Positions 32,712 to 40,666 of a stretch of 64,000 nt of DNA are shown one piece after another. Positions within the stretch are counted from its first letter, which is position 1. Every line of letters begins with the position of its first letter. A program made the position numbers and the translations under genes. The notes under the pieces were generated by a model. That model did not search any database and had not been told where the DNA came from. It saw only the letters and a program-made list of their open reading frames with translations. The stretch comes from JBGSPQ01 sp964346765 (lineage in GTDB: Bacteria > Patescibacteriota > Gracilibacteria > UBA1369), in the NCBI GenBank assembly GCA_964346765.1, contig CAYFWB010000003.1:1-64000 (forward strand), read 5' to 3'.

Positions 32712-35078
32712 TTATTTCTTAGCTGACCTAGTGATTTTTTTGGCCCCGGCGGTCTTAGCGGACTTTTTCACCGTTTTACCGGCCGCCTTCCGCTTTTTTT
32801 TCACAGTAGGCCTCTTCTTCACTACTCCCTTGGACTTTTTCCCGCCGGCCGTCTTACCTTTAACTTTAGCCTCTTTTTCCTTATCCATTTCCCTGGCTTC
32901 CTCTTCCGAACCCGGTTTTGTCCAGGTGGCGTATCTGCATTTTGGGAATTTATTACAACCGTAAAACACGCGCCCTCCCTTTCTGGTCCTTCTTTCAACT
33001 AATTGGCCGTCTTTACATTTTGGACACTTAACACCGATCAGCTTAATAATCGGCTTAATATTCTTACAATCCGGATAACCGCTGCATCCCAAAAACTCAC
33101 CGAACCGACCCATTTTAATCTCCATCGGCTTTCCGCATTTATCACACTTTTTACCGGCAAGCTTTTTTTTCAACTCTTCGTCAATCTGCGGTTCTTTGGC
33201 CTCCGCGCCCTCTACCGGCTTAGCGTTTTTACATTCCGGATAATTGGAACATGACAAAAATTTACCAAATCTACCCAATTTATAAATCATTTTAGCTCCG
33301 CATTTTTCACAAACCTCATCACTGTCACCCAGATTAACCAAATCCTCTTTTTTGATCGATTTCATTTTTTTCTCAATCTTCTTATGAAAAGGTCCGTAAA
33401 ATTCCTTAATAATAGGTGCCCATTTGCGCTTTCCCTCTGCAATTTCATCCAAAGATTCCTCCATTTCCGCCGTAAACTGATAATCCACAATATTTTCAAA
33501 ATGCTTAACCAGCATATCGGTAACAATTTCACCCAAATCCGTGGGCTTCAATTGTTTACCGTCCTTTTCCACGTACCCGCGCGCCTGAATCGTATGAATA
33601 GTTGGCGCGTAAGTGGACGGCCTCCCTATCCCCTCCGCTTCCATTTTCTTAACCAGACTGGCTTCGGTATATCTTGCCGGCGGCTTGGTAAAATGCTGGC
33701 TCGAGTTCAAAGAATCCAAATCCAGACCATCACCCTCATCCATCTTCGGCAATATTTTTTCCTGATTATTCAAACTTTCATCCGGATCATCAGTCCCTTC
33801 AACATAAACACGGATAAAACCGGGGAATTCAATTGTCTGACCCGTCGCCCTAAAAGTATATTCCATAGACTCATTCTTTTTAAAAGGAGTAATATCCACT
33901 CCCACCGCTTTCAATTTTGCCTGAGCCATCTGGCAGGCCAAAGTCCTTTTCCAGATAAGTTCGTACAACCTATACTGATCTTTACTTAAATGAGCCTTCA
34001 CGTCTTCGGGTTTAATCGAAAGATCAACCGGACGAATAGCTTCATGCGCCTCCTGCGCGCCTTTCTTACCTCTGTAATACCTTGGTTTATCCAACGCGTA
34101 TTCCTTACCGAACTCTTTCGTGACCACCTCTTTCGCCTGTTTCAAAGCAACAGCGGAAAGATTCACGGAATCCGTACGCATGTAAGTAATCAATCCGTGC
34201 GCCCCTCTATGATGCTGCACTCCTTCATATAACTGCTGGGCGATCATCATGGTTTTCTTAACTCCAAAGCCCAATTTCCTAGAAGCTTCCTGTTGCAAAG
34301 TGGATGTCGTAAAAGGAGGAGAAGGATTCCTGGTAACACTCTTTTCTTCCACTTTGGTCACTTCATAATCGCACTCTTTCAAATCATTTAAAACTTTTTT
34401 TGCTTCCTCTCCATTTCTGACCTTCAACTCTTTACCCTTGAATTTTTGCAATTGCGCCTGAAATTTGTCCGAACCCTTTATAAAATCGGCAACTATATTC
34501 CAATACTCCTCTGGCTTAAAAGCTTGAATTTCTCTTTCCTTTTCCACGATCAAACGCACCGCCACACTCTGCACGCGCCCCGCCGATAGACCGTAACGAA
34601 TCTTTTGCCATAAAAGAGGAGAAAGCTCATAACCCACCAACCTGTCCAAGACTCTCCTTGCTTGCTGGGCATCCACCAAATCCTGATCAATCTTTCTTGA
34701 CGAATCGATCGCCTGTTCTATCGCTCCTTTTGTAATTTCATGAAAAACAATTCTTTTAACATTCTGTTTTTTATCATCAACCTTCAAAGCCTTTAAAAGA
34801 TGCCATCCGATAGCTTCCCCTTCACGGTCTTCATCAGTTGCGATATAAACCGTGGTATCTTTTTTAATATCCTTATTCAGATCAGTGATAACTTTCTTTT
34901 TATCCGCCGGAATCATATAAGTAGGCTCAAAATTATGCTCCACGTCTATACCGATTTTTGATTTAGGCAAATCCCGCACATGCCCCATCGATGCTTTAAC
35001 CTTATATTTGGATCCCAAAAAACCCGATATGGTTTTAGCTTTTGCCGGGGACTCAACGATAACTAAATTTTCAGCCAT
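32712..35078 (-). CDS. topA: DNA topoisomerase I with three zinc ribbons and a Lys-rich tail
   Basis: This 788-residue type IA topoisomerase relaxes negative supercoils. The TOPRIM domain opens LVIVESPAKAKTI and holds TDEDREGEAIGWHL (about 79-92). The catalytic Tyr lies in ITYMRTDSVNLS (about 300). Three C-terminal zinc ribbons follow (CEKCG...C..YPEC, CDKCG...C..YPDC and CPKC...C..FPKC, about 595-720). The last 60 residues are Lys/Ala-rich like a histone H1 tail (KKRKAAGKTVKKSAKT), which should add non-specific DNA binding. A REP palindrome separates this gene from the divergent HU gene. Confidence 0.96.
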   Translation of the reverse strand: MAENLVIVESPAKAKTISGFLGSKYKVKASMGHVRDLPKSKIGIDVEHNFEPTYMIPADKKKVITDLNKDIKKDTTVYIATDEDREGEAIGWHLLKALKVDDKKQNVKRIVFHEITKGAIEQAIDSSRKIDQDLVDAQQARRVLDRLVGYELSPLLWQKIRYGLSAGRVQSVAVRLIVEKEREIQAFKPEEYWNIVADFIKGSDKFQAQLQKFKGKELKVRNGEEAKKVLNDLKECDYEVTKVEEKSVTRNPSPPFTTSTLQQEASRKLGFGVKKTMMIAQQLYEGVQHHRGAHGLITYMRTDSVNLSAVALKQAKEVVTKEFGKEYALDKPRYYRGKKGAQEAHEAIRPVDLSIKPEDVKAHLSKDQYRLYELIWKRTLACQMAQAKLKAVGVDITPFKKNESMEYTFRATGQTIEFPGFIRVYVEGTDDPDESLNNQEKILPKMDEGDGLDLDSLNSSQHFTKPPARYTEASLVKKMEAEGIGRPSTYAPTIHTIQARGYVEKDGKQLKPTDLGEIVTDMLVKHFENIVDYQFTAEMEESLDEIAEGKRKWAPIIKEFYGPFHKKIEKKMKSIKKEDLVNLGDSDEVCEKCGAKMIYKLGRFGKFLSCSNYPECKNAKPVEGAEAKEPQIDEELKKKLAGKKCDKCGKPMEIKMGRFGEFLGCSGYPDCKNIKPIIKLIGVKCPKCKDGQLVERRTRKGGRVFYGCNKFPKCRYATWTKPGSEEEAREMDKEKEAKVKGKTAGGKKSKGVVKKRPTVKKKRKAAGKTVKKSAKTAGAKKITRSAKK

Positions 35079-35110
35079 AATTTTTAATAAATTGCTTTAA
35101 CAATTACAAA

Positions 35111-35139
35111 TAAGTAATCGATTTCTTAAATTAAGTCAA
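35111..35139 (-). promoter_or_regulatory. Candidate promoter of topA
   Basis: On the minus strand TTGACT (35139-35134), 17 nt, TACTTA (35116-35111). The -10 element is imperfect. It lies 11 nt from the REP palindrome. Confidence 0.45.
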
Positions 35140-35149
35140 ATTTTACACC

Positions 35150-35183
35150 CCAACCTTCCCCGTCAGCCGACGGGGAAGGTTGG
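35150..35183. repeat. Perfect REP palindrome between topA and hup
   Basis: A 34-bp unit with perfect 15-bp arms (CCAACCTTCCCCGTC ... GACGGGGAAGGTTGG) and an AGCC loop. It is the only copy in this window that is wholly intergenic and single. It lies between divergent promoters, so it cannot be terminating either gene's own transcript. The rest of 35079-35423 holds only the two promoters. Confidence 0.92.
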
Positions 35184-35354
35184 CTTGACAGCGCAGAGAA
35201 TTTGATTTCGTTATATGCCAGCCAAAAATTACCATTTAACCCCCGTTTCAAACCCGTCAAAACGACAAAAAATGCTTACAGAAGCCACATATAAGCTCTT
35301 GACAACGCTCGCTTTTGCCAAAAACCCGATTATTCCCTTACTAATCAAAAAACC

Positions 35355-35382
35355 TTGCATTTTAAAGGTACTTTCATATAAT
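35355..35382 (+). promoter_or_regulatory. Promoter of the HU gene
   Basis: TTGCAT (35355-35360), 16 nt, TATAAT (35377-35382). The start would be about 35 nt before the ATG. Confidence 0.65.
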
Positions 35383-35423
35383 GCCCATGGTCAATCATCA
35401 CTTACTTCATAACCTTAATCATT

Positions 35424-35699
35424 ATGACCAAGCAAGATCTAGTCAATCATGCTGCTTCTAAAGCTGGCGTAACCAAAAAAGACGCTGGTGCAGTATTGGA
35501 TTCAGTACTCGAGGCTATCACAAAAAGCCTTAAAAAAGGTGAAAACGTAACCGTTACAGGTTTCGGCACATTCCGCGTTTCCAAGAGAGCCGCCAGAACT
35601 GGTGTCAATCCAAGAAACCCGGGTCAAAAAATCAAGATCCCAGCTATGAAGCTTCCTGCTTTCAAAGCCGGCAAATCCTTGAAGGATGCAGTTCGTTAA
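35424..35699 (+). CDS. hup: HU/IHF-family nucleoid DNA-binding protein
   Basis: This 91-residue protein is a standard HU: MTKQDLVNHAASKAGVTKKDAG in the helical base, VTVTGFGTFRVSKRAARTGVNPRNPGQKIKIPAMKLPAFKAGK in the beta saddle and DNA-binding arms (about 43-85), with the RxGxNPRNP arm motif and Pro tip. It bends and compacts DNA as a dimer. It has its own promoter and a strong terminator, so it is monocistronic. HU next to a REP palindrome is notable because E. coli REP elements are bound by HU/IHF and gyrase, but a functional link here is only an inference. Confidence 0.96.
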   Translation: MTKQDLVNHAASKAGVTKKDAGAVLDSVLEAITKSLKKGENVTVTGFGTFRVSKRAARTGVNPRNPGQKIKIPAMKLPAFKAGKSLKDAVR

Positions 35700-35715
35700 A
35701 TTGAACGCTTAAACT

Positions 35716-35751
35716 AAAAAAACCCCCGCCTGAACGGCGGGGGGTTTTGTT
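35716..35751 (+). terminator. Strong intrinsic terminator after hup
   Basis: CCCCCGCC-TGAAC-GGCGGGGG, flanked by A-run and T-run, 24 nt after the stop codon. The 210 nt that follow before pheS hold an A/T hairpin (AACTTTTT/AAAAAGTT, 35805-35827) and nothing coding. Confidence 0.93.
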
Positions 35752-35959
35752 TATACCGTATGGCCAGCACAATCACCCCGGCCAAAAACGGTGCGGAAAA
35801 AAACTTTTTCATAAGAAAAAAGTTAAAAAAATACATACACTCACCATACTATATACTATAAAAAATTTTCACCAAAACGTTACAAACACAAAAAATCTAC
35901 TAGACTCCTTGCAAAAAGCGCTCAAAAACACTAAATTTACCACAGTTTAATCCACAAAC

Positions 35960-37000
35960 ATGAAAGACCAACTGCAAAAACTTCAAAAAAAAGCCGTTTC
36001 GGATGTGGAAAAGGCCAACAACCTTAATCAGCTAAAAGAAATTGAGGTTAAATACCTTGGGCGCAAAGGCGAAATCACAAAAATTCTGCACGGACTAAAA
36101 GACCTCTCGGTGGAAGAAAAAAAAGAACTCGGTCCGTTTTTCAATCAAATAAAAACCGACCTGACAGCTCTTTTTGAACAAAAACGCCGCGAACTGGAAA
36201 CCAAAGAAGTGGAAGAAAAACTCAAAACCGAATTTTTTGACATCACTGTTCCCGGCAAAGAACCCAACATCGGACATATTCATCCCCTCGCGCAAACCCA
36301 ATTTGAAGTCGAACACATATTCAGCGACATGGGATTCGCTATTATGGACGGTCCCGAAATCGAAAGCGAATACTATAATTTTGAAGGATTAAACATTCCA
36401 GACGACCACCCCGCCCGTGACATGCAGGATACTTTTTTTATCAGCGACAAAAAAGAAAAGAAACACGGCAGGCTTGTACTTAGAACTCAAACATCTCCGG
36501 TTCAAATCAGAACAATGGAAAAATACGGCGCTCCCCTAAGAGTCATCGCGCCCGGCCGCACCTTTAGAAACGAAGCTACCGACGCCTCGCACGAACACAC
36601 ATTTCACCAGGTAGAAGGATTACTTGTAGACAAACACATTTCTCTGGCCCACCTTAAAGGTATTATGGCCGACTTTTTAAGCCGACTTTTCAGAAAAGAA
36701 GTAAAAGTAAGATTCAGACCCGGCTACTTCCCGTTTGTTGAACCCGGACTGGAACTAGACTTTTCCTGCCTTGTATGCGGAGAAAAAGGGTGTAGCGTTT
36801 GCAAACACACCGGATGGATGGAATTCATGGGAGCGGGCATGGTACACCCTAACGTACTTAAAGCAGGCGGCATCGATCCAAAACAGTATCAAGGCTGGGC
36901 TTTCGGATTCGGATTGGAACGACTGGTAATGATGCGCTACGGAGTCGAAGACATCCGGCTCTTTCATTCAGGCAACTTGAAATTCTTGAATCAATTCTAA
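35960..37000 (+). CDS. pheS: Phenylalanyl-tRNA synthetase alpha subunit
   Basis: This 346-residue subunit holds the catalytic core of the (alpha-beta)2 enzyme. It has an N-terminal coiled coil (1-90), then HPLAQTQFEVEHIFSDMGF, motif 2 FRNEATDASHEHTFHQVEGL and motif 3 GWAFGFGLERLVMMRYGVEDIRLF. A cysteine cluster CLVCGEKGCSVCKHTGW (about 271-287) is typical of bacterial PheS. pheT follows after 3 nt, the usual operon. Confidence 0.96.
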   Translation: MKDQLQKLQKKAVSDVEKANNLNQLKEIEVKYLGRKGEITKILHGLKDLSVEEKKELGPFFNQIKTDLTALFEQKRRELETKEVEEKLKTEFFDITVPGKEPNIGHIHPLAQTQFEVEHIFSDMGFAIMDGPEIESEYYNFEGLNIPDDHPARDMQDTFFISDKKEKKHGRLVLRTQTSPVQIRTMEKYGAPLRVIAPGRTFRNEATDASHEHTFHQVEGLLVDKHISLAHLKGIMADFLSRLFRKEVKVRFRPGYFPFVEPGLELDFSCLVCGEKGCSVCKHTGWMEFMGAGMVHPNVLKAGGIDPKQYQGWAFGFGLERLVMMRYGVEDIRLFHSGNLKFLNQF

Positions 37001-37003
37001 AAC

Positions 37004-39436
37004 ATGAAAATATCACTAAACTGGCTTAAAGACTTTGTAAAAATTCCACACACCTTAACTGCGGAAGAATTCGGACGACTCTTTACCACAAGAACCGCGG
37101 AAGTTGAAAACGTTGAAAGCGAAGCGGAAAGTTTTAAAAACATGGTTATTGGCAAAATTGAAAAAATCTCACCGCATCCCGACGCCAACAAATTACAAGT
37201 AACAAAAACAAACGTTGGCAACAAAACATTACAGATAGTATGCGGTGCCCCTAACATTAAAAAAGGCATGCTGGTACCGGTAGCGCTTATAGGCGCCAAA
37301 GTACGCTGGCACGGTGAAGGCGATCCGGTAACACTTGAAAAAGCCAAAATACGCGGCGTCGAGTCACACGGAATGATTTGTGCCGGAGAAGAAATCGGTA
37401 TCGAATCGGATCCCGACGGTATAACCGATCTATCACATTTAAAAGTTGACCCCGGCACACCACTTGCCGAAGCACTGAACAAAAACGACACCATCTTAAC
37501 CGTAGACAATAAATCAATCACTCACCGCCCCGACCTTTGGGGACACTACGGCATCGCCCGTGAAACAGCGGCGCTTCTGAACGAAAAACTGACCCCGTTA
37601 AAACCCAATGTTAAATACCAAAAAAACGACTCCGCACTTTCCGTTGAAATCAAAAACAAAAAACTCTGCCCCAGATACATCGGCGTACTTATGGAAAACG
37701 TAAAAATAGAAGCTTCGCCGGCCTGGATGCAAAAGCGTCTGGAAACGGTTGGATACCGCCCCATCAACAACATTGTGGACGCCACCAACTACGTAATGGC
37801 CGAACTGGGCCAACCCATGCACGCTTTTGACGCTAACAAAATAGAAGGAGGAATAGTGGTGCGCACCGCCAAAGACGGCGAAAAAATCCAAACACTGGAC
37901 GGCGCCGCCCGTAAACTCACCAAAGACATGCTCGTCATCGCCGACCGCGCAAACCCCATCGCCATCGCAGGTGTAATGGGCGGCGCCCCAAGCGAAATTA
38001 ACGAAAAAACAACCCGCATTATTTTAGAATCGGCCAATTTCAATCCCTCATCGGTAAGAAAAACATCAACCAAACTGGCCCTCAGAACCGAAGCTGTCCA
38101 AAGATTTGAAAAAAACCTGGATCCGAATCTGAGCGAACAGGCGATGGACCAACTCTGCCAATTAATTTTAAAAATCTGTCCCGAAGCCAAAATCGTATCA
38201 TCCAAAATCGACCAAAAATATTTCGACGATACAGCAATTACCACAATCGTCGACATGAACAAAGTCAGAGCCAAAATAGGCAAAGAAATTCCGACAAAAG
38301 AGGCCATAAGAATACTCGGCTCTCTTGAATTCAAGATAAACACCCTTAACAATGCAACGCAAAAAAACAAAGATATTCTTGAAGTGGAAATCCCAAGCTT
38401 CCGCGCCACCAAAGACGTGGAAATAGAAGACGACATTGTGGAAGAAATCGCCAGAATGCACGGATATGAAAACATAGAACCCGTTTTGCCGGATTTACCT
38501 GCGCGCCTCCCGGAAGAAAACATCGAAAGAATCTTAAAACACCGGGCCAGACAACTTCTTGCCTACGGAATGGACTTCACCGAAGTCTATAACTACTCTT
38601 TCTACAGCCTGAACGACATAAAAAAAACTCTATTGCCTAAAGAAATCCATGAAAAAGTGGATAATTATCTTTCAGAAGAACAAACCCACATGCGCGTCAG
38701 CCTGGTCCCCAACATGTTAAAAAACGTTGCCGAAAACCTAAAATCATACAACCGATTCAAAATCTTTGAAATCGGAAGAACTTATGAAGACTTGCAAGAA
38801 TACTTCCCCAAAGAACAGAAAAAATTGTGCGGCATAGTGGTAGAACAGAAAAAATACAAACAAGAAATTTTTTACGACGCCAAAGGATACCTGGAAAAAT
38901 TTTTTTCATATTACAACACCGCTTCATTTGAAATAAAAAAAGGCAAATCGCTGTGCCCACACGCCCACCCCAATAAATACGCCGCCTACTTTGACAAAGC
39001 CACCGGAAAAGAAATCGCAAGGGTATTCGAAATTCATCCTCTAGTAGCCAAAAACTACGAAATCGAAAACGCCAAAATTGGTATTTTCGAAATCAATTTC
39101 ACACTTCTGGCCACCAAAGGATTCAAACAGACCAAATATACGCCACTGGCCAAATACCCCGAAATAAATTTCGATGTATCTGTACTCATTGAAAAAACAC
39201 AAACAATCGATAAACTCTTTAAAGCCATTCAAAAAGCCGACCGTGAACTCATCACCAATATAGAGCTGTTTGATCTCTATGAAGGCCCCAACATCAAAGA
39301 AAATCAAAAAGCGGCCGCCTTTACCATCACTCTAAGAGCGGACGACCGCACCCTGACTGACAAAGATATGAAGTACATTCAGCAACAAATCTTCAAGAAT
39401 CTGCAAAATCTTGGCGGAGAAATCAGAGGCCTATAA
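37004..39436 (+). CDS. pheT: Phenylalanyl-tRNA synthetase beta subunit
   Basis: This 810-residue subunit has the usual order: an EMAP-like tRNA-binding domain (about 40-150; VIGKIEKISPHPDANKLQV), the B3/B4 editing region (RPINNIVDATNYVMAELGQPMHAFD, about 252-276), B5 (about 400-490, ending EEIARMHGYENI), a catalytic-like core and a C-terminal FDX-ACB anticodon domain (about 715-810; YPEINFDVSVLIEK to GGEIRGL). Length is normal. It is co-transcribed with pheS. Confidence 0.96.
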   Translation: MKISLNWLKDFVKIPHTLTAEEFGRLFTTRTAEVENVESEAESFKNMVIGKIEKISPHPDANKLQVTKTNVGNKTLQIVCGAPNIKKGMLVPVALIGAKVRWHGEGDPVTLEKAKIRGVESHGMICAGEEIGIESDPDGITDLSHLKVDPGTPLAEALNKNDTILTVDNKSITHRPDLWGHYGIARETAALLNEKLTPLKPNVKYQKNDSALSVEIKNKKLCPRYIGVLMENVKIEASPAWMQKRLETVGYRPINNIVDATNYVMAELGQPMHAFDANKIEGGIVVRTAKDGEKIQTLDGAARKLTKDMLVIADRANPIAIAGVMGGAPSEINEKTTRIILESANFNPSSVRKTSTKLALRTEAVQRFEKNLDPNLSEQAMDQLCQLILKICPEAKIVSSKIDQKYFDDTAITTIVDMNKVRAKIGKEIPTKEAIRILGSLEFKINTLNNATQKNKDILEVEIPSFRATKDVEIEDDIVEEIARMHGYENIEPVLPDLPARLPEENIERILKHRARQLLAYGMDFTEVYNYSFYSLNDIKKTLLPKEIHEKVDNYLSEEQTHMRVSLVPNMLKNVAENLKSYNRFKIFEIGRTYEDLQEYFPKEQKKLCGIVVEQKKYKQEIFYDAKGYLEKFFSYYNTASFEIKKGKSLCPHAHPNKYAAYFDKATGKEIARVFEIHPLVAKNYEIENAKIGIFEINFTLLATKGFKQTKYTPLAKYPEINFDVSVLIEKTQTIDKLFKAIQKADRELITNIELFDLYEGPNIKENQKAAAFTITLRADDRTLTDKDMKYIQQQIFKNLQNLGGEIRGL

Positions 39437-39486
39437 TAAATTAAACCTCTTTTCCCCCTTCATATTCGAATAATTGCGGATCCAAA

Positions 39487-39521
39487 AATATTATGTCAAA
39501 AATTAACAAATACATAATATT
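39487..39521 (-). terminator. AT-rich hairpin after the NIF3-like gene
   Basis: A 10-bp stem AATATTATGT / ACATAATATT; on the minus strand it is followed by a few more T. It lies between the convergent pheT and NIF3-like genes and probably ends the minus transcript. Confidence 0.45.
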
Positions 39522-39563
39522 AACAAGATTCATTCATTTTTCAAATACCACACACACATCAAA

Positions 39564-40535
39564 CTACTTCTTCTTTTTGTTCCTGCTCAGGTGGATATAA
39601 CCGCCGCATTCAAGTATCTCAACACCCTTCTTTTCAACTTCATCCATTAAAATGTTAACCCCAAGACTGTCCGACGCCATATGGCTGGCAATCACCACAT
39701 TCATATTATGTTTCTCAACCAATTTTTTGTGCTCTTCCGGCATATGCATCGCGATAATTGTACCCACTCCGCTATTAGCCATCTTTTCATACATTTCTTT
39801 TGGACCCGTTGTACCACCGGTAATACCCGAATAAGAAATATTACCCACTTTGGAATTTTCCGATCCGCAAACAATTACAGGCTTATTACCAAGCTTGGAT
39901 GCCTCCTGATACTCCGGAATTTCCATTAATAAATCAATAATATCACTTAAAGTCTTAGGTTTCTTCTTGTCGATAAAACTCTTCAGAAACCACCAACACT
40001 GATTATCCGCGAAAGTATGATAACAGGCAAAAGGTATCCCCAAAAGATCCGCCGCCTGTGGCACCGCATAATGATTAGCCGCGTGAAGCGACCTGTCAAT
40101 ATCCCCCACGCGCGTATGCAAAAGCTTTTCCGCGACATTAACCGGCACCCCGTCCATCATCGCCAAATCCTCATGAACATCCATCACTTTTGTTAAATCA
40201 ATAAGCCCCCTGCCTTCGGGATGATGCGCGATCACCGCGTCAATTATATTACCACTTTTATTAAGCTCATTCGCGAGCACAATATCCCCCACCGTCACAT
40301 CAATCCCAACTAAAATCCTCTTTAACTTGGTTTTCGGATCACCCGCAAGAATTCTGCTATCCGGAAAAGGATTCTTCAAAAGTTCATCGTCAAAATACTT
40401 CTTCTTTTTATCATCCAGCTTCTTATAATCCTCTTTAATCTTTTTCAATTTATCCAAATTTTCCTTTTTGGATCTGGGCCCGCGGGCAATAGCCATTTCC
40501 AAAAACTTTTCATACGTCTGCTGTAAGGTAATCAT
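39564..40535 (-). CDS. NIF3-like dinuclear-metal protein
   Basis: From the preferred start (MITLQQTYEKF) the protein has 323 residues. The motifs RILVGIDVTVGDIVLANE, AVIAHHPEGRGL (metal-binding His pair) and the C-terminal GTIIAMHMPEEH with VVIASHMASDSLG fit the NIF3/YbgI family of dinuclear metal hydrolase-like proteins, whose substrate is unsettled. A family-atypical N-terminal helix rich in Lys (KKENLDKLKKIKEDYKKLDDKKKKYF, in two charged blocks, about 19-50) is added, and the C-terminus ends in NKKKK. An upstream in-frame ATG (40574) would add 13 hydrophobic residues, but the family pattern begins later. It is divergent from the PBP gene. Confidence 0.75.
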   Translation of the reverse strand: MITLQQTYEKFLEMAIARGPRSKKENLDKLKKIKEDYKKLDDKKKKYFDDELLKNPFPDSRILAGDPKTKLKRILVGIDVTVGDIVLANELNKSGNIIDAVIAHHPEGRGLIDLTKVMDVHEDLAMMDGVPVNVAEKLLHTRVGDIDRSLHAANHYAVPQAADLLGIPFACYHTFADNQCWWFLKSFIDKKKPKTLSDIIDLLMEIPEYQEASKLGNKPVIVCGSENSKVGNISYSGITGGTTGPKEMYEKMANSGVGTIIAMHMPEEHKKLVEKHNMNVVIASHMASDSLGVNILMDEVEKKGVEILECGGYIHLSRNKKKK

Positions 40536-40610
40536 AAAGACATTATTATAAAAATACAGTACGAATTTTAACAACTAAACCATACAAATAAAAGCCTGCT
40601 TTTGAGCTCA

Positions 40611-40639
40611 TTGCTTTTACAAGCCAAAAATGCTAGCAT
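40611..40639 (+). promoter_or_regulatory. Promoter of the class A PBP gene
   Basis: TTGCTT (40611-40616), 17 nt, TAGCAT (40634-40639), about 28 nt before the ATG. Confidence 0.5.
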
Positions 40640-40666
40640 TTCTTTCGCATAAACTAAAAAAACACC

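Noticed and set aside
35215..35412. 65-residue ORF upstream of hup
   Set aside because: It contains the hup promoter, has no recognisable pattern and begins just after the REP.
35747..35950. 67-residue ORF between hup and pheS
   Set aside because: It starts within the T-run of the hup terminator, has a low-complexity Lys/Thr composition and no start signal.
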